Shown here: piece by piece, positions 8,729 through 17,124 of the stretch
Position numbering within the stretch: the stretch's first letter is position 1
How the letters are laid out: each line of letters opens with the position of its first letter
Assembly (NCBI RefSeq): GCF_000019785.1
Contig: NC_010524.1
Coordinates: 2,902,001 to 2,966,000 of the forward strand
DNA: 64,000 nt
Direction of reading: 5' to 3'
DNA from: Leptothrix cholodnii SP-6
GTDB taxonomy: Bacteria; Pseudomonadota; Gammaproteobacteria; Burkholderiales; Burkholderiaceae_C
Translations under genes and position numbers: made by a program
The notes under the pieces: model-generated
Databases searched by the model: none
What the model was told of the DNA's origin: nothing
Seen by the model: the letters and a program-made list of their open reading frames with translations, nothing else

Positions 8729-10168
8729 ATGACCTTTGACGACCTGGGCCTGGCCCAGCCGATCCTTCGTGCCGTGCACGAAGAAGGCTATTCGATCCCC
8801 ACCCCGATTCAGGCGCAAGCCATCCCCGCCGTGCTCGCCGGCGGTGACCTGCTGGCCGGCGCACAGACCGGCACCGGCAAGACCGCCGGTTTCACGCTGC
8901 CGCTGCTGCACAAGCTCGCCGCGGGCGAGCCGGTCAAGAACCGCAACGGCCGCCCGGCGATCCGCGCGCTGATCCTCACCCCCACGCGCGAACTCGCCGC
9001 CCAGGTCGAAGAAAGCGTGCGCACCTACGGCAAGTACCTGCAGCTCACCAGCATGGTGATCTTCGGCGGCGTCGGCATGGGCCCGCAGGTCGACCGGCTG
9101 CGCAAGGGCGTCGACATCCTGGTGGCCACGCCCGGGCGCCTGCTGGACCACCACCAGCAAGGCACCATCGACCTCAGCCAGGTGCAGTTCTTCGTGCTCG
9201 ACGAAGCCGACCGCATGCTCGACATGGGCTTCGTGCACGACATCAAGAAGGTGCTGGCCATCATCCCGGCCAAGAAGCAGAGCCTGCTGTTCTCGGCCAC
9301 CTTCAGCGACGAGATCAAGGCGCTGGCCGACCGGCTGCTCAACAAGCCGCAGGTGATCGAGGTGGCGCGCCGCAACACCACCGCCGAGACCATCGCCCAG
9401 CGCGTCATCAAGGTCGGCCGCGAGAACAAGAAGGACCTGCTGGCCCACCTGATCAAGAGCCAGAACTGGCACCAGGTGCTGGTGTTCACGCGCATGAAGC
9501 ACGGCGCCAACCGGCTGTGCGAGTTCCTGAACAAGAACGACATCAGCGCGATGGCGATCCACGGCAACAAGAGCCAGGGTGCACGCACCAAGGCCCTGGC
9601 CGAGTTCAAGACCGGTGACCTGACGGTGCTGGTGGCGACCGACATCGCCGCGCGCGGCATCGACATCGACATGCTGCCGCACGTCATCAACTACGAGCTG
9701 CCCAACGTGCCGGAAGACTACGTGCACCGCATCGGCCGCACCGGCCGCGCCGGCGCGCAGGGCGAGGCGCTGTCGCTGGTGTGCGTCGACGAAGAAGGCT
9801 TCCTGGCCGACATCGAGAAGCTCATCAAGCGCAGCATCGCGCGCGAGGTGGTGGCCGGTTTCGAGCCCGATCCGGGCGAGCGTGCCGAGCCGATCCAGGT
9901 GGGTCGCCGCACGCTCAACGGTGCTCCGCGTGGTGCACACCGCCCGTCGGGCAACGGTGCGCCGAAGCCGACCCATCGTGGTGGCAACTCGTCGGCACCG
10001 CGTTCGAGCGCCGGACATGCCTCGGGAAATGGCAATCACTCGGCACATGCCCGTCCGGCTGGCCAGCAACCGCGCTCCGGTCAGCCCAACGGCGCCGGTC
10101 GCAGCAGCCAGGGCACGGCACAACCGGGTGCGCTGAACCGCACGCCGCCGCGCTCACGCAACGGCTGA
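8729..10168 (+). CDS. rhlE: DEAD-box ATP-dependent RNA helicase, RhlE type
   Basis: 479 residues. All helicase motifs are present in order: Q motif ('[14 protein letters not shown]', residues 20-33), I A-Q-T-G-T-G-K-T, Ia P-T-R-E-L-A, Ib T-P-G-R-L-L-D, II D-E-A-D (about 153), [24 protein letters not shown] and [12 protein letters not shown]. The last 90 residues are a basic, Gly/Asn/Ser/Arg-rich disordered tail, typical of RhlE and likely to add RNA binding. It unwinds short RNA duplexes in ribosome maturation and mRNA turnover, often induced by cold. The gene is alone on its strand and converges with the GNAT gene. Confidence 0.92.
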   Translation: MTFDDLGLAQPILRAVHEEGYSIPTPIQAQAIPAVLAGGDLLAGAQTGTGKTAGFTLPLLHKLAAGEPVKNRNGRPAIRALILTPTRELAAQVEESVRTYGKYLQLTSMVIFGGVGMGPQVDRLRKGVDILVATPGRLLDHHQQGTIDLSQVQFFVLDEADRMLDMGFVHDIKKVLAIIPAKKQSLLFSATFSDEIKALADRLLNKPQVIEVARRNTTAETIAQRVIKVGRENKKDLLAHLIKSQNWHQVLVFTRMKHGANRLCEFLNKNDISAMAIHGNKSQGARTKALAEFKTGDLTVLVATDIAARGIDIDMLPHVINYELPNVPEDYVHRIGRTGRAGAQGEALSLVCVDEEGFLADIEKLIKRSIAREVVAGFEPDPGERAEPIQVGRRTLNGAPRGAHRPSGNGAPKPTHRGGNSSAPRSSAGHASGNGNHSAHARPAGQQPRSGQPNGAGRSSQGTAQPGALNRTPPRSRNG

Positions 10169-10181
10169 TCGCCCGATCCGT

Positions 10182-10198
10182 GCCCGGAACGTCCGGGC
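10182..10198. terminator. Hairpin between convergent rhlE and GNAT genes
   Basis: A perfect 7-bp stem GCCCGGA / TCCGGGC with a 3-base loop lies in the 43-base gap between two convergent stop codons. There is no T-tract on either side, so it is at best a weak bidirectional terminator or a 3'-end stabiliser. Confidence 0.4.
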
Positions 10199-10211
10199 AG
10201 CCCGCGCAGCT

Positions 10212-10820
10212 TCAGCCGGCGCGGGCGCTGCTGCCAAGCCAGGCGCCGTAGAGCGCGCGCATCGCCAGGCGCTGGAAAGGCGCCGGCGGCACGCGCGGCG
10301 CATGTTCGCGCTTGAGCTGCCAGGTCGGCCACACCGGCGACTTGGCGCGGCGCACCAGACGTCGCATGCCCGCAGCGGCACTGGCACAGGCTGCCGAGAC
10401 GTCGTAGCCCAGATGGCGAAAGAACGACTGCGTGACGAGGTCGTCGCTCGGCAACTCGAATGCCAGGCTCGGCGCCCCGCAGGCACACGCCACTTCTTCG
10501 CAGTAACTCACGAGCGCGCGGGCCACGCCCTGGCCGCGCAGGGCCGGCAGCACGCCCAGTTGCGTCAGCAAGGTGACGCGACAGCCGGGCTGGACCTCGA
10601 AGCGGACCATGCCCACCAGCCCTTCGGCCGTGAAGGCCACCGCCAGGCAATGCCGCTGGTCACGCAACCAGTGGCCGTAAGTGGCCTCGTCGATGTGCGG
10701 AAACACGCTGCACATCAAGCCCTGCAGACGGGCCCAGTCACGTATTCGCGCCGCCCGAACCCGCACCGCGGCACCCGGAGCGGGCAAGCCTGAGTCGAGA
10801 AAGGCGGGAAGCGAAGACAT
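10212..10820 (-). CDS. GNAT-family N-acetyltransferase
   Basis: 202 residues. The acetyl-CoA-binding motif A of the GNAT fold is clear: 'TLLTQLGVLPALRGQGVARA' around residues 82-101, with the R/Q-x-x-G-x-G/A signature. The N-terminal half fits the first GNAT strands ('VRVRAARIRDWARLQGLM'). The last 50 residues are basic and hydrophobic and not typical of the core fold. It would transfer an acetyl group from acetyl-CoA to an amine; the substrate cannot be told from sequence or neighbours. It is a single-gene unit with a 16-base palindrome about 40 bases upstream of its start. Confidence 0.8.
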   Translation of the reverse strand: MSSLPAFLDSGLPAPGAAVRVRAARIRDWARLQGLMCSVFPHIDEATYGHWLRDQRHCLAVAFTAEGLVGMVRFEVQPGCRVTLLTQLGVLPALRGQGVARALVSYCEEVACACGAPSLAFELPSDDLVTQSFFRHLGYDVSAACASAAAGMRRLVRRAKSPVWPTWQLKREHAPRVPPAPFQRLAMRALYGAWLGSSARAG

Positions 10821-10856
10821 CGAGATCTCCAGAAAGGCGGAATCGCTGGCGTGTGA

Positions 10857-10872
10857 TTGTTCACAAGAACAA
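10857..10872. promoter_or_regulatory. Palindromic operator candidate upstream of the GNAT gene
   Basis: TTGTTC-ACAA-GAACAA is a perfect 6+6 palindrome with a 4-base spacer, 37 bases upstream of the acetyltransferase start. It is AT-rich against very GC-rich surroundings, as expected for a repressor or activator site. The rest of the gap to 11111 shows only a short ATGGG/CCCAT hairpin near 10917-10933 and no supported gene. Confidence 0.4.
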
Positions 10873-11111
10873 CGATTTGATCATGACACGTGACGGCGTG
10901 TAACACCAGCACAAATGATGGGTTTCTTTCCCATTGGGCTGGATCAAACCCGTGCGTGACGCAGGGCATGACGGCCTGGCGCCAGCAGGCTCATGGCGCG
11001 CCCGGCCGTCGGCTGCGGACGATCTGCAGCCGATTCGAAACGGGCGGCTGTTGCGCCAGTGCAACTGGAACCCGTCGACCGCCCGTTGAAGCGGTCCGCC
11101 CGGCCCCGGTA

Positions 11112-11585
11112 TCAGGGACGCGAGCCGTCGTTGAAATCGGCCGGCAGCGGCTTCTTCTGCGCGGGACGGGCCTTGGCTTTCTTCGCCTTCGCCGCGGCCT
11201 TGGCGGCGGACGCCTTCTTGCCAGCCAGCGCGGTCTTCTGGCGCTGGGCACTCGACTTCGCGGTCGATTTCCCGGCAGCCGCCTTACGGGCTGCAGCCTT
11301 CTTGGTGGCGGCCTTGCTGGCCGTCTTCTTCTTGACCGTCGCCTGCTTCGCAGGCTGCACCGGAGCCGCGGCCTGGCTGGTCAAGCGCGGCCGCTCGGCC
11401 ATGGCATTGCCCAGTGCCGGAGCGGGCGCAACCGGCGCAGGAGCGGCAGCGACCGGCGCCGGCAGGGCCGCTGCAGGCACCGGCAACACGATCGTGGTGG
11501 TATTGGACTTGGGCGCTGCGGCGTTCTGGGCCTGGGCCGTCACGGCCAGCAGGGCCAGTGCCATCGCGGCAGTCAATCGGTGCAT
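11112..11585 (-). CDS. Exported Lys/Ala-rich histone-H1-like protein
   Basis: 157 residues from the ATG preceded by GAGGAG; an upstream extension to 11684 lacks a ribosome site and would run to the next gene. Residues 1-19 form a classic signal peptide ending A-Q-A before Gln20. The mature protein has an Ala/Pro-rich stretch (about 25-65), then about 75 residues built from K-K, A-A-K, K-A-A and T-K-K-A units (about 78-150), closely resembling the C-terminal tail of histone H1 and bacterial H1-like DNA-binding proteins, and a short acidic end (D-F-N-D). Such tails normally bind nucleic acid inside the cell; with a signal peptide this one should reach the periplasm. Function unknown. Confidence 0.7.
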   Translation of the reverse strand: MHRLTAAMALALLAVTAQAQNAAAPKSNTTTIVLPVPAAALPAPVAAAPAPVAPAPALGNAMAERPRLTSQAAAPVQPAKQATVKKKTASKAATKKAAARKAAAGKSTAKSSAQRQKTALAGKKASAAKAAAKAKKAKARPAQKKPLPADFNDGSRP

Positions 11586-11680
11586 GCGAACTCTCCTCGT
11601 TGTGATGGACATGGCCGGGCAGAACCCGGCCGATCCATCATTATCGGATCGCCCCACGCAGACGCCGTGAACGCCAGCCG

Positions 11681-12544
11681 TCAATCAAACCGGGCCTGGC
11701 GCAACCACTTGGTGGCGACCCATTTCTCGCCAGCCAGCACCGGCGCACCGCCGTGCAGCGATCGGGTCGACGGATGGGCGCGCTCGTAGCTGAAGAACAC
11801 CGCATTGCCCTTGATCGGCGCGACCTCGAGGTTCACGTCCGGAAAGGTCGTGCCGCCGCCACGTTCGGGCGTGTTGAGGTACATCACCAGCGTGCCGACC
11901 CGCTGTCCGCCGCGCTTGAGGATGGTCGGCGTGCCCGGCTGGGCCGGATCGAAATAGTCGTAATGCGGCTTGTATTCGGCGCCCGGGCGGTAGTGCAGCA
12001 CCTGCACGCCCTCGCCGTTCTCGAGCGGCCAGTCGAGCAGCGCCGCGATGCGCGCCTCGATGCGGCTGATCAGCTCGCCCTCGCCGCGCATGAAGAACAT
12101 GCCCTGGCTGGTGCGCGCCTCGTTGACCTCGCTGCCGCCGGTGTCGTTGTCGACCGTCTCCGAGCGGGCCAGGCGGGGCTGCGCCAGTGCCACCAGCGCG
12201 TCGCATTCATCGTGCGAGAGAAACCCGCCAAACACCACCACGCGCGGATCGCGCAGGTTCATCAGCACCTGCACCTCGCGGTCGAGGGCCATCACGGCCG
12301 ACGGCGCCTGCTCGAGCCGGGGCTCGGGCACAGGCGAAGGCGCAGGCAGGGCGTCCTGCAAGGCCTGCTCGGCCAGATGGGTCTTGAGCGTTTCTTCCAG
12401 CGTGGCGATGGCGACGTCTTCCTGCCAGCCCGCATCGGTCATCGAGCGCAGCACCGCCTCCGGTGCATGGCCGGCACGGGCCTGCTCGACGATCCATTGC
12501 CGCAGTTCGGGGGTGGCGCTCTGGCTGCTGATTCGGGTCTTCAT
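11681..12544 (-). CDS. 2-oxoglutarate/Fe(II) oxygenase, prolyl 4-hydroxylase-like
   Basis: 287 residues. The C-terminal two thirds is a P4Hc-type jelly roll with the iron ligands H-x-D in Y-K-P-H-Y-D-Y-F-D (about residue 195) and the distal His in R-S-L-H-G-G, followed by the 2-oxoglutarate-binding Lys in G-E-K-W. The first 60 residues form a UBA-like helical segment ('LRQWIVEQARAGHAPEAVLR' and 'MTDAGWQEDVAIATLEETL') seen in related bacterial proteins. Predicted to hydroxylate a prolyl or similar residue of a protein using O2 and 2-oxoglutarate; the target is unknown. It is a second 2OG oxygenase in this window beside the uL16 hydroxylase. It lies 95 bases upstream of the H1-like gene on the same strand. 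Confidence 0.85.
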   Translation of the reverse strand: MKTRISSQSATPELRQWIVEQARAGHAPEAVLRSMTDAGWQEDVAIATLEETLKTHLAEQALQDALPAPSPVPEPRLEQAPSAVMALDREVQVLMNLRDPRVVVFGGFLSHDECDALVALAQPRLARSETVDNDTGGSEVNEARTSQGMFFMRGEGELISRIEARIAALLDWPLENGEGVQVLHYRPGAEYKPHYDYFDPAQPGTPTILKRGGQRVGTLVMYLNTPERGGGTTFPDVNLEVAPIKGNAVFFSYERAHPSTRSLHGGAPVLAGEKWVATKWLRQARFD

Positions 12545-12609
12545 GCCCGAATTCTGGCAGGCCGCACCGGCCCTTCGGACGCCGGGCCCCGGCGGTGTGC
12601 ATCAAGTTG

Positions 12610-13383
12610 TCAATCGGCCGGATGGCGGCGGAAGACCAGCCGGTCGGGCCCGGACACCGCCGGCGCGTAGGCGTAACCGGCCAGGTCGAATCCCTGCAGA
12701 TCGGCCACGCGCCGGATGCGCTGCGTGATGGCATAGCGCGCCATCAGCCCGCGTGCGCGCTTGGCGTGGAAGCTGATGATCTTGTAGACGCCGCCCTTCC
12801 AGTCCTCGAACACGCAGTCGACCACCCGCGCCTTCAGCACGCCGCGGCGCACGACCTTGAAGTATTCCTGCGACGCCAGGTTGACCACCACCGGGTGCGG
12901 TTCGCCGGACTGCCGTTCATTCAGGTAGTCCGACACCGTGTCGCCCCACCAGGCGTACAGGTCCGGCCCCTGCGGATTGGCAAGCCGGGTGCCCATCTCG
13001 AGGCGATAGGGCTGCAGCGCGTCGAGCGGCCGCAGCGCGCCGTACAGGCCCGACAGGATCACCAGATGCGACTGGGCCCAGCGCAGGTCGGGCGTGGCCA
13101 GCGTGCGGGCATCGAGCCCGTCGTAGACGTCGCCGTTGAACGCCAGCACTGCCGGCTTGCTGTTGTGGCGGTCGGCCTGCGGCTGCCAGGCGGCGTAGCG
13201 GGCCACGTTGAGGCCGGCCAGCGCATCGGACAGATCCATCAGCTCGGCCACCTCGACGGGCGTCTTCGTGCGCAGGATCTCGATCAGATCCGCGGCCTGG
13301 CGCGTGTACAGCGGCTCGGTGGCGGCGACGCGGGTGGGCGTCTGATAGTCGAGCGACTTGGCGGGCGACAGGAGAAAAAGCAT
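12610..13383 (-). CDS. yaaA: Peroxide stress protein YaaA (DUF328)
   Basis: 257 residues, the typical length. Family hallmarks include the N-terminal L-L-S-P-A-K-S-L-D, F-N-G-D-V-Y-D-G-L near residue 83, 'LSGLYGALRPLD' and 'YRLEMGTRL', and the C-terminal 'ISFHAKRARGLMARY'. In E. coli YaaA is induced by OxyR and lowers free iron during hydrogen peroxide stress; structural work suggests a DNA-binding fold. Cytoplasmic, no signal peptide. Transcribed divergently from the ychJ-like gene with 61 bases between starts, so both may share a control region. Confidence 0.93.
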   Translation of the reverse strand: MLFLLSPAKSLDYQTPTRVAATEPLYTRQAADLIEILRTKTPVEVAELMDLSDALAGLNVARYAAWQPQADRHNSKPAVLAFNGDVYDGLDARTLATPDLRWAQSHLVILSGLYGALRPLDALQPYRLEMGTRLANPQGPDLYAWWGDTVSDYLNERQSGEPHPVVVNLASQEYFKVVRRGVLKARVVDCVFEDWKGGVYKIISFHAKRARGLMARYAITQRIRRVADLQGFDLAGYAYAPAVSGPDRLVFRRHPAD

Positions 13384-13444
13384 CGGCGGGAATCCAGGGG
13401 CAGCGCAGCGCGCGGATTATCCGTGGCCGTGACAATCGGCGCCC

Positions 13445-13873
13445 ATGAAGAACCTGCCCCCCACCCCCGCCGCAACGCCCTGCCCTTGCGGCTCGGGCCA
13501 GACCTTGTCGGCCTGCTGCGGCCGCTATCACGCGGGCGCGCTGCACCTGCAGGCACCGGACGCGGAATCGCTGATGCGCTCGCGCTACAGCGCCTACGTG
13601 CTCGATCGGCTCGACTACCTGCTCGCCACCTGGCATCCGGACACGCGACCGGCCAGCCTCGCCCCCAACGAGAGCGGCCTGCGCTGGCTCGGCCTGGACG
13701 TGCGCCACCATCGACAACAGGATGCCGACCACGCCACGGTCGAGTTCATCGCCCGCAGCAAGCTCGGCGGGCGCGCCCACCGGCTGCACGAGATCAGCCG
13801 CTTCGTGCGCGAGAACGGCCGCTGGTATTACGTCGACGAGATGGGCGCGAACCCGCAACAGGCGCCGCGCTGA
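13445..13873 (+). CDS. YchJ-family protein with SEC-C zinc motif
   Basis: 142 residues. An N-terminal SEC-C motif (C-P-C-G-S-G-x(7)-C-C-G-R-Y-H, residues 13-29) should bind one zinc ion, followed by 'APDAESLMRSRYSAYVLDRL' and an NTF2-like alpha/beta domain, the standard UPF0225/YchJ arrangement. No enzymatic role is established for the family. Its stop codon (13871-13873) abuts the stop of the next, convergent membrane-protein gene with no spacing. Confidence 0.88.
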   Translation: MKNLPPTPAATPCPCGSGQTLSACCGRYHAGALHLQAPDAESLMRSRYSAYVLDRLDYLLATWHPDTRPASLAPNESGLRWLGLDVRHHRQQDADHATVEFIARSKLGGRAHRLHEISRFVRENGRWYYVDEMGANPQQAPR

Positions 13874-14440
13874 TCAGGTCGAGACCTTGACGCGCTTGTT
13901 CGGCTTGATCGGTGCTGCCACCGGCGGCAGGAACTCCGCGCGCACCGGTGCCGACAACAGGTGCGTGATGAACCAGCCCAGTGCCACGCACAAGGCCAGC
14001 CCCAGGCCGGCCGCAGACGCGCTGGCCGGCGGCAGCCCGTCGCCGAGGCTCGCCAGCGGAGCGGCGCCCGCATCATGCACACCGCGCAGGCTGTCGATGA
14101 ACAGACCCAGCACCTCCGACTGCAGCCAGCGGCCGTTCAACTGGGCGTAGATGACGTAGGCGAACATGCCGATGGCCGCGCAACGGGCCCAGTTCATGCG
14201 GTGCCAGAGCCCCAGTCCGACCACGACCAACAGGCTGGCCAGGCCGACCAGACGGACCTGCCAGATCGCCAGATCGGCAGCCGGCAAGACCCAGCTGCCA
14301 GCCAGCGCCGCCACACCCGCGGCCACCATCAGCAGCGCCAGGCCCGACACGGCCACCGCGCGTGGGCGTTCGACAGACGCGACAGTTCCGGCCAAGCGGT
14401 TCGAAGCAGAAAAATATCGTGGATGCATGATCTTGCTCAT
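13874..14440 (-). CDS. Four-helix membrane protein of unknown function
   Basis: 188 residues with a basic N-terminus and four predicted membrane segments (about residues 30-50, 60-80, 86-102 and 142-162), a loop with 'WLQSEVLGLFIDSLRG', and a Lys-rich C-terminus (K-P-N-K-R-V-K). No known domain recognised. An internal ATG four codons in is an equally good start. Codon use matches its neighbours, so it is likely a real gene although the name and job remain open. Confidence 0.65.
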   Translation of the reverse strand: MSKIMHPRYFSASNRLAGTVASVERPRAVAVSGLALLMVAAGVAALAGSWVLPAADLAIWQVRLVGLASLLVVVGLGLWHRMNWARCAAIGMFAYVIYAQLNGRWLQSEVLGLFIDSLRGVHDAGAAPLASLGDGLPPASASAAGLGLALCVALGWFITHLLSAPVRAEFLPPVAAPIKPNKRVKVST

Positions 14441-14591
14441 CGCCCCGTGAACTGTGCACGTTATAGGGGCAGTATGTCAGCGCGTAATCAAATGTTTCTC
14501 AGGGATTCTGCTGGGCCGCTTGCGGCCGTTCCATCCCCTGGGCACAGGGCGCCCCGCAGTCCGGGGGCACATCCCGCCTAGACTGCCGCCC

Positions 14592-15230
14592 ATGCAAGCC
14601 GACCAGATCCAGCGCTTTTTCAGCACCTTGCGGGCCGCCAACCCGATGCCAGCGTCCGAACTAGAATACAGCTCGGTGTTCGAGTTGCTCGCGGCGGTGC
14701 TGCTGTCGGCGCAGGCCACCGATGTCAGCGTCAACAAGGCCACGCGGCGGCTGTTCCCGGTGGCCAACACGCCGGCCAAGCTGCTCGCGCTGGGCGAGGA
14801 GCGGGTGGCCGAGCACATCAAGACCATCGGCCTGTACCGCAACAAGGCGAAGAACCTGGTCGAGACCTGCCGCCTCCTGCTGGCCCGGCACGGCGGCCAG
14901 GTGCCGCACAGCCGCGAGGCGCTCGAAGCCCTGCCCGGCGTGGGCCGCAAGACCGCCAACGTGGTGCTCAACGTGGCCTTCGGCGAGCCGACCTGCGCGG
15001 TCGACACGCACGTCTTTCGCGTCGGCAACCGCACCGGGCTGGCCCCGGGCAGGACACCGCATGAAGTCGAGATGCAGTTGCTCGAACGTGTGCCCGACGA
15101 GTTCAAGGTCGAGGCCCACCACTGGCTGATCCTGCACGGCCGCTACGTCTGCCAGGCGCGCAAGCCGCAGTGCTGGCTGTGCAGCGTGGCCGACTGCTGC
15201 GATTTCGAGCCCAAGACAGCCGCGCCCTGA
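14592..15230 (+). CDS. nth: Endonuclease III (DNA glycosylase/AP lyase)
   Basis: 212 residues from M-Q-A-D-Q-I-Q-R-F-F. The helix-hairpin-helix 'LEALPGVGRKTANVVLNVAF' carries the Schiff-base Lys, followed by the catalytic Asp in C-A-V-D-T-H-V-F-R-V. The C-terminal C-x6-C-x2-C-x5-C set ('CQARKPQCWLCSVADCC') binds a [4Fe-4S] cluster. It removes oxidised pyrimidines and cleaves the abasic site in base excision repair. Convergent with the BtuF-like gene, 10 bases between stops; the start avoids a 46-codon upstream extension that lacks conservation. Confidence 0.96.
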   Translation: MQADQIQRFFSTLRAANPMPASELEYSSVFELLAAVLLSAQATDVSVNKATRRLFPVANTPAKLLALGEERVAEHIKTIGLYRNKAKNLVETCRLLLARHGGQVPHSREALEALPGVGRKTANVVLNVAFGEPTCAVDTHVFRVGNRTGLAPGRTPHEVEMQLLERVPDEFKVEAHHWLILHGRYVCQARKPQCWLCSVADCCDFEPKTAAP

Positions 15231-15240
15231 GCGAAAAAAC

Positions 15241-16050
15241 TCAGCCCTGCAGCGCTGCCCAGGCCTGGATGCGCGCGGCGATCTGGCGCACGCCGTCGGT
15301 CAGCGCGGCCGGGCCGGGCTGCAGGATCTCGCTCGACTTGATCTCGAAGACCTGGCCGTTGCGCACCGCCGGCACGTCCTGCCAACCCGGCCGGGCGATG
15401 ACCTGGTCGGGCCGGAACTTGCGCCCGCACCACGAGCCCAGGATCAGGTCGGGCGCACGCCGCACCACTTCCAGCGGGTCGGCAATGATGCGGTTCTTGC
15501 CCAGCGACTGGCCGGCCAGCTCGGGGAAACACTCCTCGCCACCGGCCAGCACGATCAGCTCGCTGACCCAGCCGATGCCGCTGATCAGCGGGTCCATCCA
15601 CTCCTCGAAATAGACCCGCGGCCGGCGCGGCAGCGTGGCGGCGCCTGCGGCCACCGCATCCAGCCCAGACTGCAGTTCGGCCAGCAAGGCGGCGGTGCGC
15701 TGATGTGCGCCCACCATCGCCCCGACCATCGCGATGGTCTGCAGGATGGTGGTGATGCCGCGCTGGTTGAACACGTGCACCGGCACGCCGGCGCGGATCA
15801 GCTGGCTGGCGATGTCGGCCTGCAGGTCCGAGAAACCCAGCACCAGGTCGGGTTCGAGCGCCAGGATCTTGTCGATCTTGGCGGAGAGAAAGGCGCTGAC
15901 CTTGGGTTTTTCCTGCCGCGCCCGCGGCGGGCGCACGGTGTAACCCGAGATGCCGACGATGCGGTCCTGCTCGCCCAGCAGGTAGAGGATCTCGGTGGTC
16001 TCTTCGGTCAGGCAGACGATGCGGCGCGGGTAGAGGTCGGGCGTCGCCAT
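15241..16050 (-). CDS. Cobalamin-binding-like (BtuF/FecB fold) protein without signal peptide
   Basis: 269 residues with the class III substrate-binding fold: 'RRIVCLTEETTEILYLLGEQ' (N-lobe), 'ILALEPDLVLGFSDLQADIA', a long linking helix, and 'RAPDLILGSWCGRKFRPDQV' in the C-lobe. Unlike the true BtuF at 22396-23307 it starts straight at the first strand with no signal peptide, so it should stay in the cytoplasm unless the start is wrong; extending upstream would enter panD. It lies 17 bases after panD at the end of the cobalamin gene run, hinting at a corrinoid-related role, for example intracellular binding or sensing. That role is inference. Confidence 0.78.
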   Translation of the reverse strand: MATPDLYPRRIVCLTEETTEILYLLGEQDRIVGISGYTVRPPRARQEKPKVSAFLSAKIDKILALEPDLVLGFSDLQADIASQLIRAGVPVHVFNQRGITTILQTIAMVGAMVGAHQRTAALLAELQSGLDAVAAGAATLPRRPRVYFEEWMDPLISGIGWVSELIVLAGGEECFPELAGQSLGKNRIIADPLEVVRRAPDLILGSWCGRKFRPDQVIARPGWQDVPAVRNGQVFEIKSSEILQPGPAALTDGVRQIAARIQAWAALQG

Positions 16051-16067
16051 TGCCGAAGCCGTCGCAG

Positions 16068-16463
16068 TCACCGCAGCGGCGAGGTCTGCGGCGGGTTCTG
16101 CGGCTCGCTGCGCAGTTCCTTGATGCGGTTGGCCTCGTCCATGAACACCAGCTTGGGCTGATGCGTGGGCACCTGCTCCTCGTGCACCTGCGCGAAGGCC
16201 GCGATGATGACCAGATCGCCCGCGCTGGCGCGCCGCGCCGCCGAGCCGTTGAGCGAGATGATGCCGCTGCCCCGCGGCGCCTTGATCACGTAGGTGACGA
16301 AACGCTCGCCGTTGTTGATGTTCCAGACGTGGATCTGCTCGTTCTCGCACAGGTTGGCGGCGTCCAGCAGGTCTTCGTCGATGCCGCAGGAGCCCTCGTA
16401 ATGCAGCTCGCAGTGGGTGACGACGGCGCGGTGGATCTTGGATTTGAGCAGGGTGCGGAACAT
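16068..16463 (-). CDS. panD: Aspartate 1-decarboxylase (pyruvoyl enzyme)
   Basis: 131 residues. The proenzyme cleavage site Gly24-Ser25 is seen in H-Y-E-G-S-C-G-I-D, with K9 of '[13 protein letters not shown]' and the Y58-equivalent in F-V-T-Y-V-I-K-A. Self-cleavage gives the pyruvoyl group that decarboxylates L-aspartate to beta-alanine for pantothenate and coenzyme A. It is 10 bases downstream of cobC and 17 bases upstream of the BtuF-like gene, all in one direction, so it may be read from the riboswitch-controlled transcript or from an internal promoter in the overlapping cobC end. Confidence 0.95.
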   Translation of the reverse strand: MFRTLLKSKIHRAVVTHCELHYEGSCGIDEDLLDAANLCENEQIHVWNINNGERFVTYVIKAPRGSGIISLNGSAARRASAGDLVIIAAFAQVHEEQVPTHQPKLVFMDEANRIKELRSEPQNPPQTSPLR

Positions 16464-16473
16464 GGCGGACGGG

Positions 16474-17124
16474 TCAGGTTGAAACGGGTACGGCACTGCG
16501 GCCGCTGCGGTGCAGCATGGTACCGATGCGCAGAAGCCCCCGGGCGGCCGACCAGTGCGCCGCGCCGCCGTAACACAGCGGCGCGGGCCAGTGGCTCGCT
16601 TCGGGCAATTCGGTGTTGACAAAAGTCAGCGCGTTGATCCAGCCCGCATGCGCGACCAGCAGGCGGGCAGCCGCCTTCGGGCCTCTGGCGACGGCAGTGG
16701 ATTCGGCGCCTGCCGCGTCGTGGGCAATGAAGGCACGCACCCGCTCGCGCAGTGCGGCGAGGGATTCACCACCACCCGGCGCGTGGCCGGCAAAGTCGGC
16801 CTCCCAGGCGGCGAACTCGGCGGCGCCGATGTGCGACCAAGGCTCGCCGTCCCACGATCCGAAATCCATTTCCAGCAGACGGACGTCGACGTGGTGGCGC
16901 CAGCCCCAGCGCCGCAGCCAGCGGCCGACCGCCGCGCAGCGCGTCAGCGGCGAGGTCCAGACCTCGCGGGCGAGCCCCTCGCGACGTGCGTGGCGGCGCA
17001 GCCGATGCGCCAGACGCTTGGCGCGGCGCCGGTCGACGCTCACGTCGGTGCAGCCGATGCAGCGCCCGGCCACGTCGAACGGGCGCGGATGGCGCCAGAG
17101 CCACAGCTCGCCGTCGTCACTCAA
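16474..17124 (-). CDS. cobC: Alpha-ribazole phosphatase / histidine phosphatase
   Basis: 216 residues with a UUG start: the codon at 17124 has GGGAG six bases upstream and overlaps the end of cobS by 8 bases, and no in-frame ATG lies near. The histidine-phosphatase core shows the L-W-R-H-P phosphohistidine motif (His12), '[10 protein letters not shown]', a conserved Glu in '[11 protein letters not shown]' and the second His in L-V-A-H-A-G-W. CobC removes phosphate from alpha-ribazole-5'-phosphate or adenosylcobalamin-5'-phosphate in nucleotide loop assembly. Sequence alone does not separate it from other branch-1 phosphatases, but the cobS/cobT context fits. Confidence 0.85.
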   Translation of the reverse strand: MSDDGELWLWRHPRPFDVAGRCIGCTDVSVDRRRAKRLAHRLRRHARREGLAREVWTSPLTRCAAVGRWLRRWGWRHHVDVRLLEMDFGSWDGEPWSHIGAAEFAAWEADFAGHAPGGGESLAALRERVRAFIAHDAAGAESTAVARGPKAAARLLVAHAGWINALTFVNTELPEASHWPAPLCYGGAAHWSAARGLLRIGTMLHRSGRSAVPVST

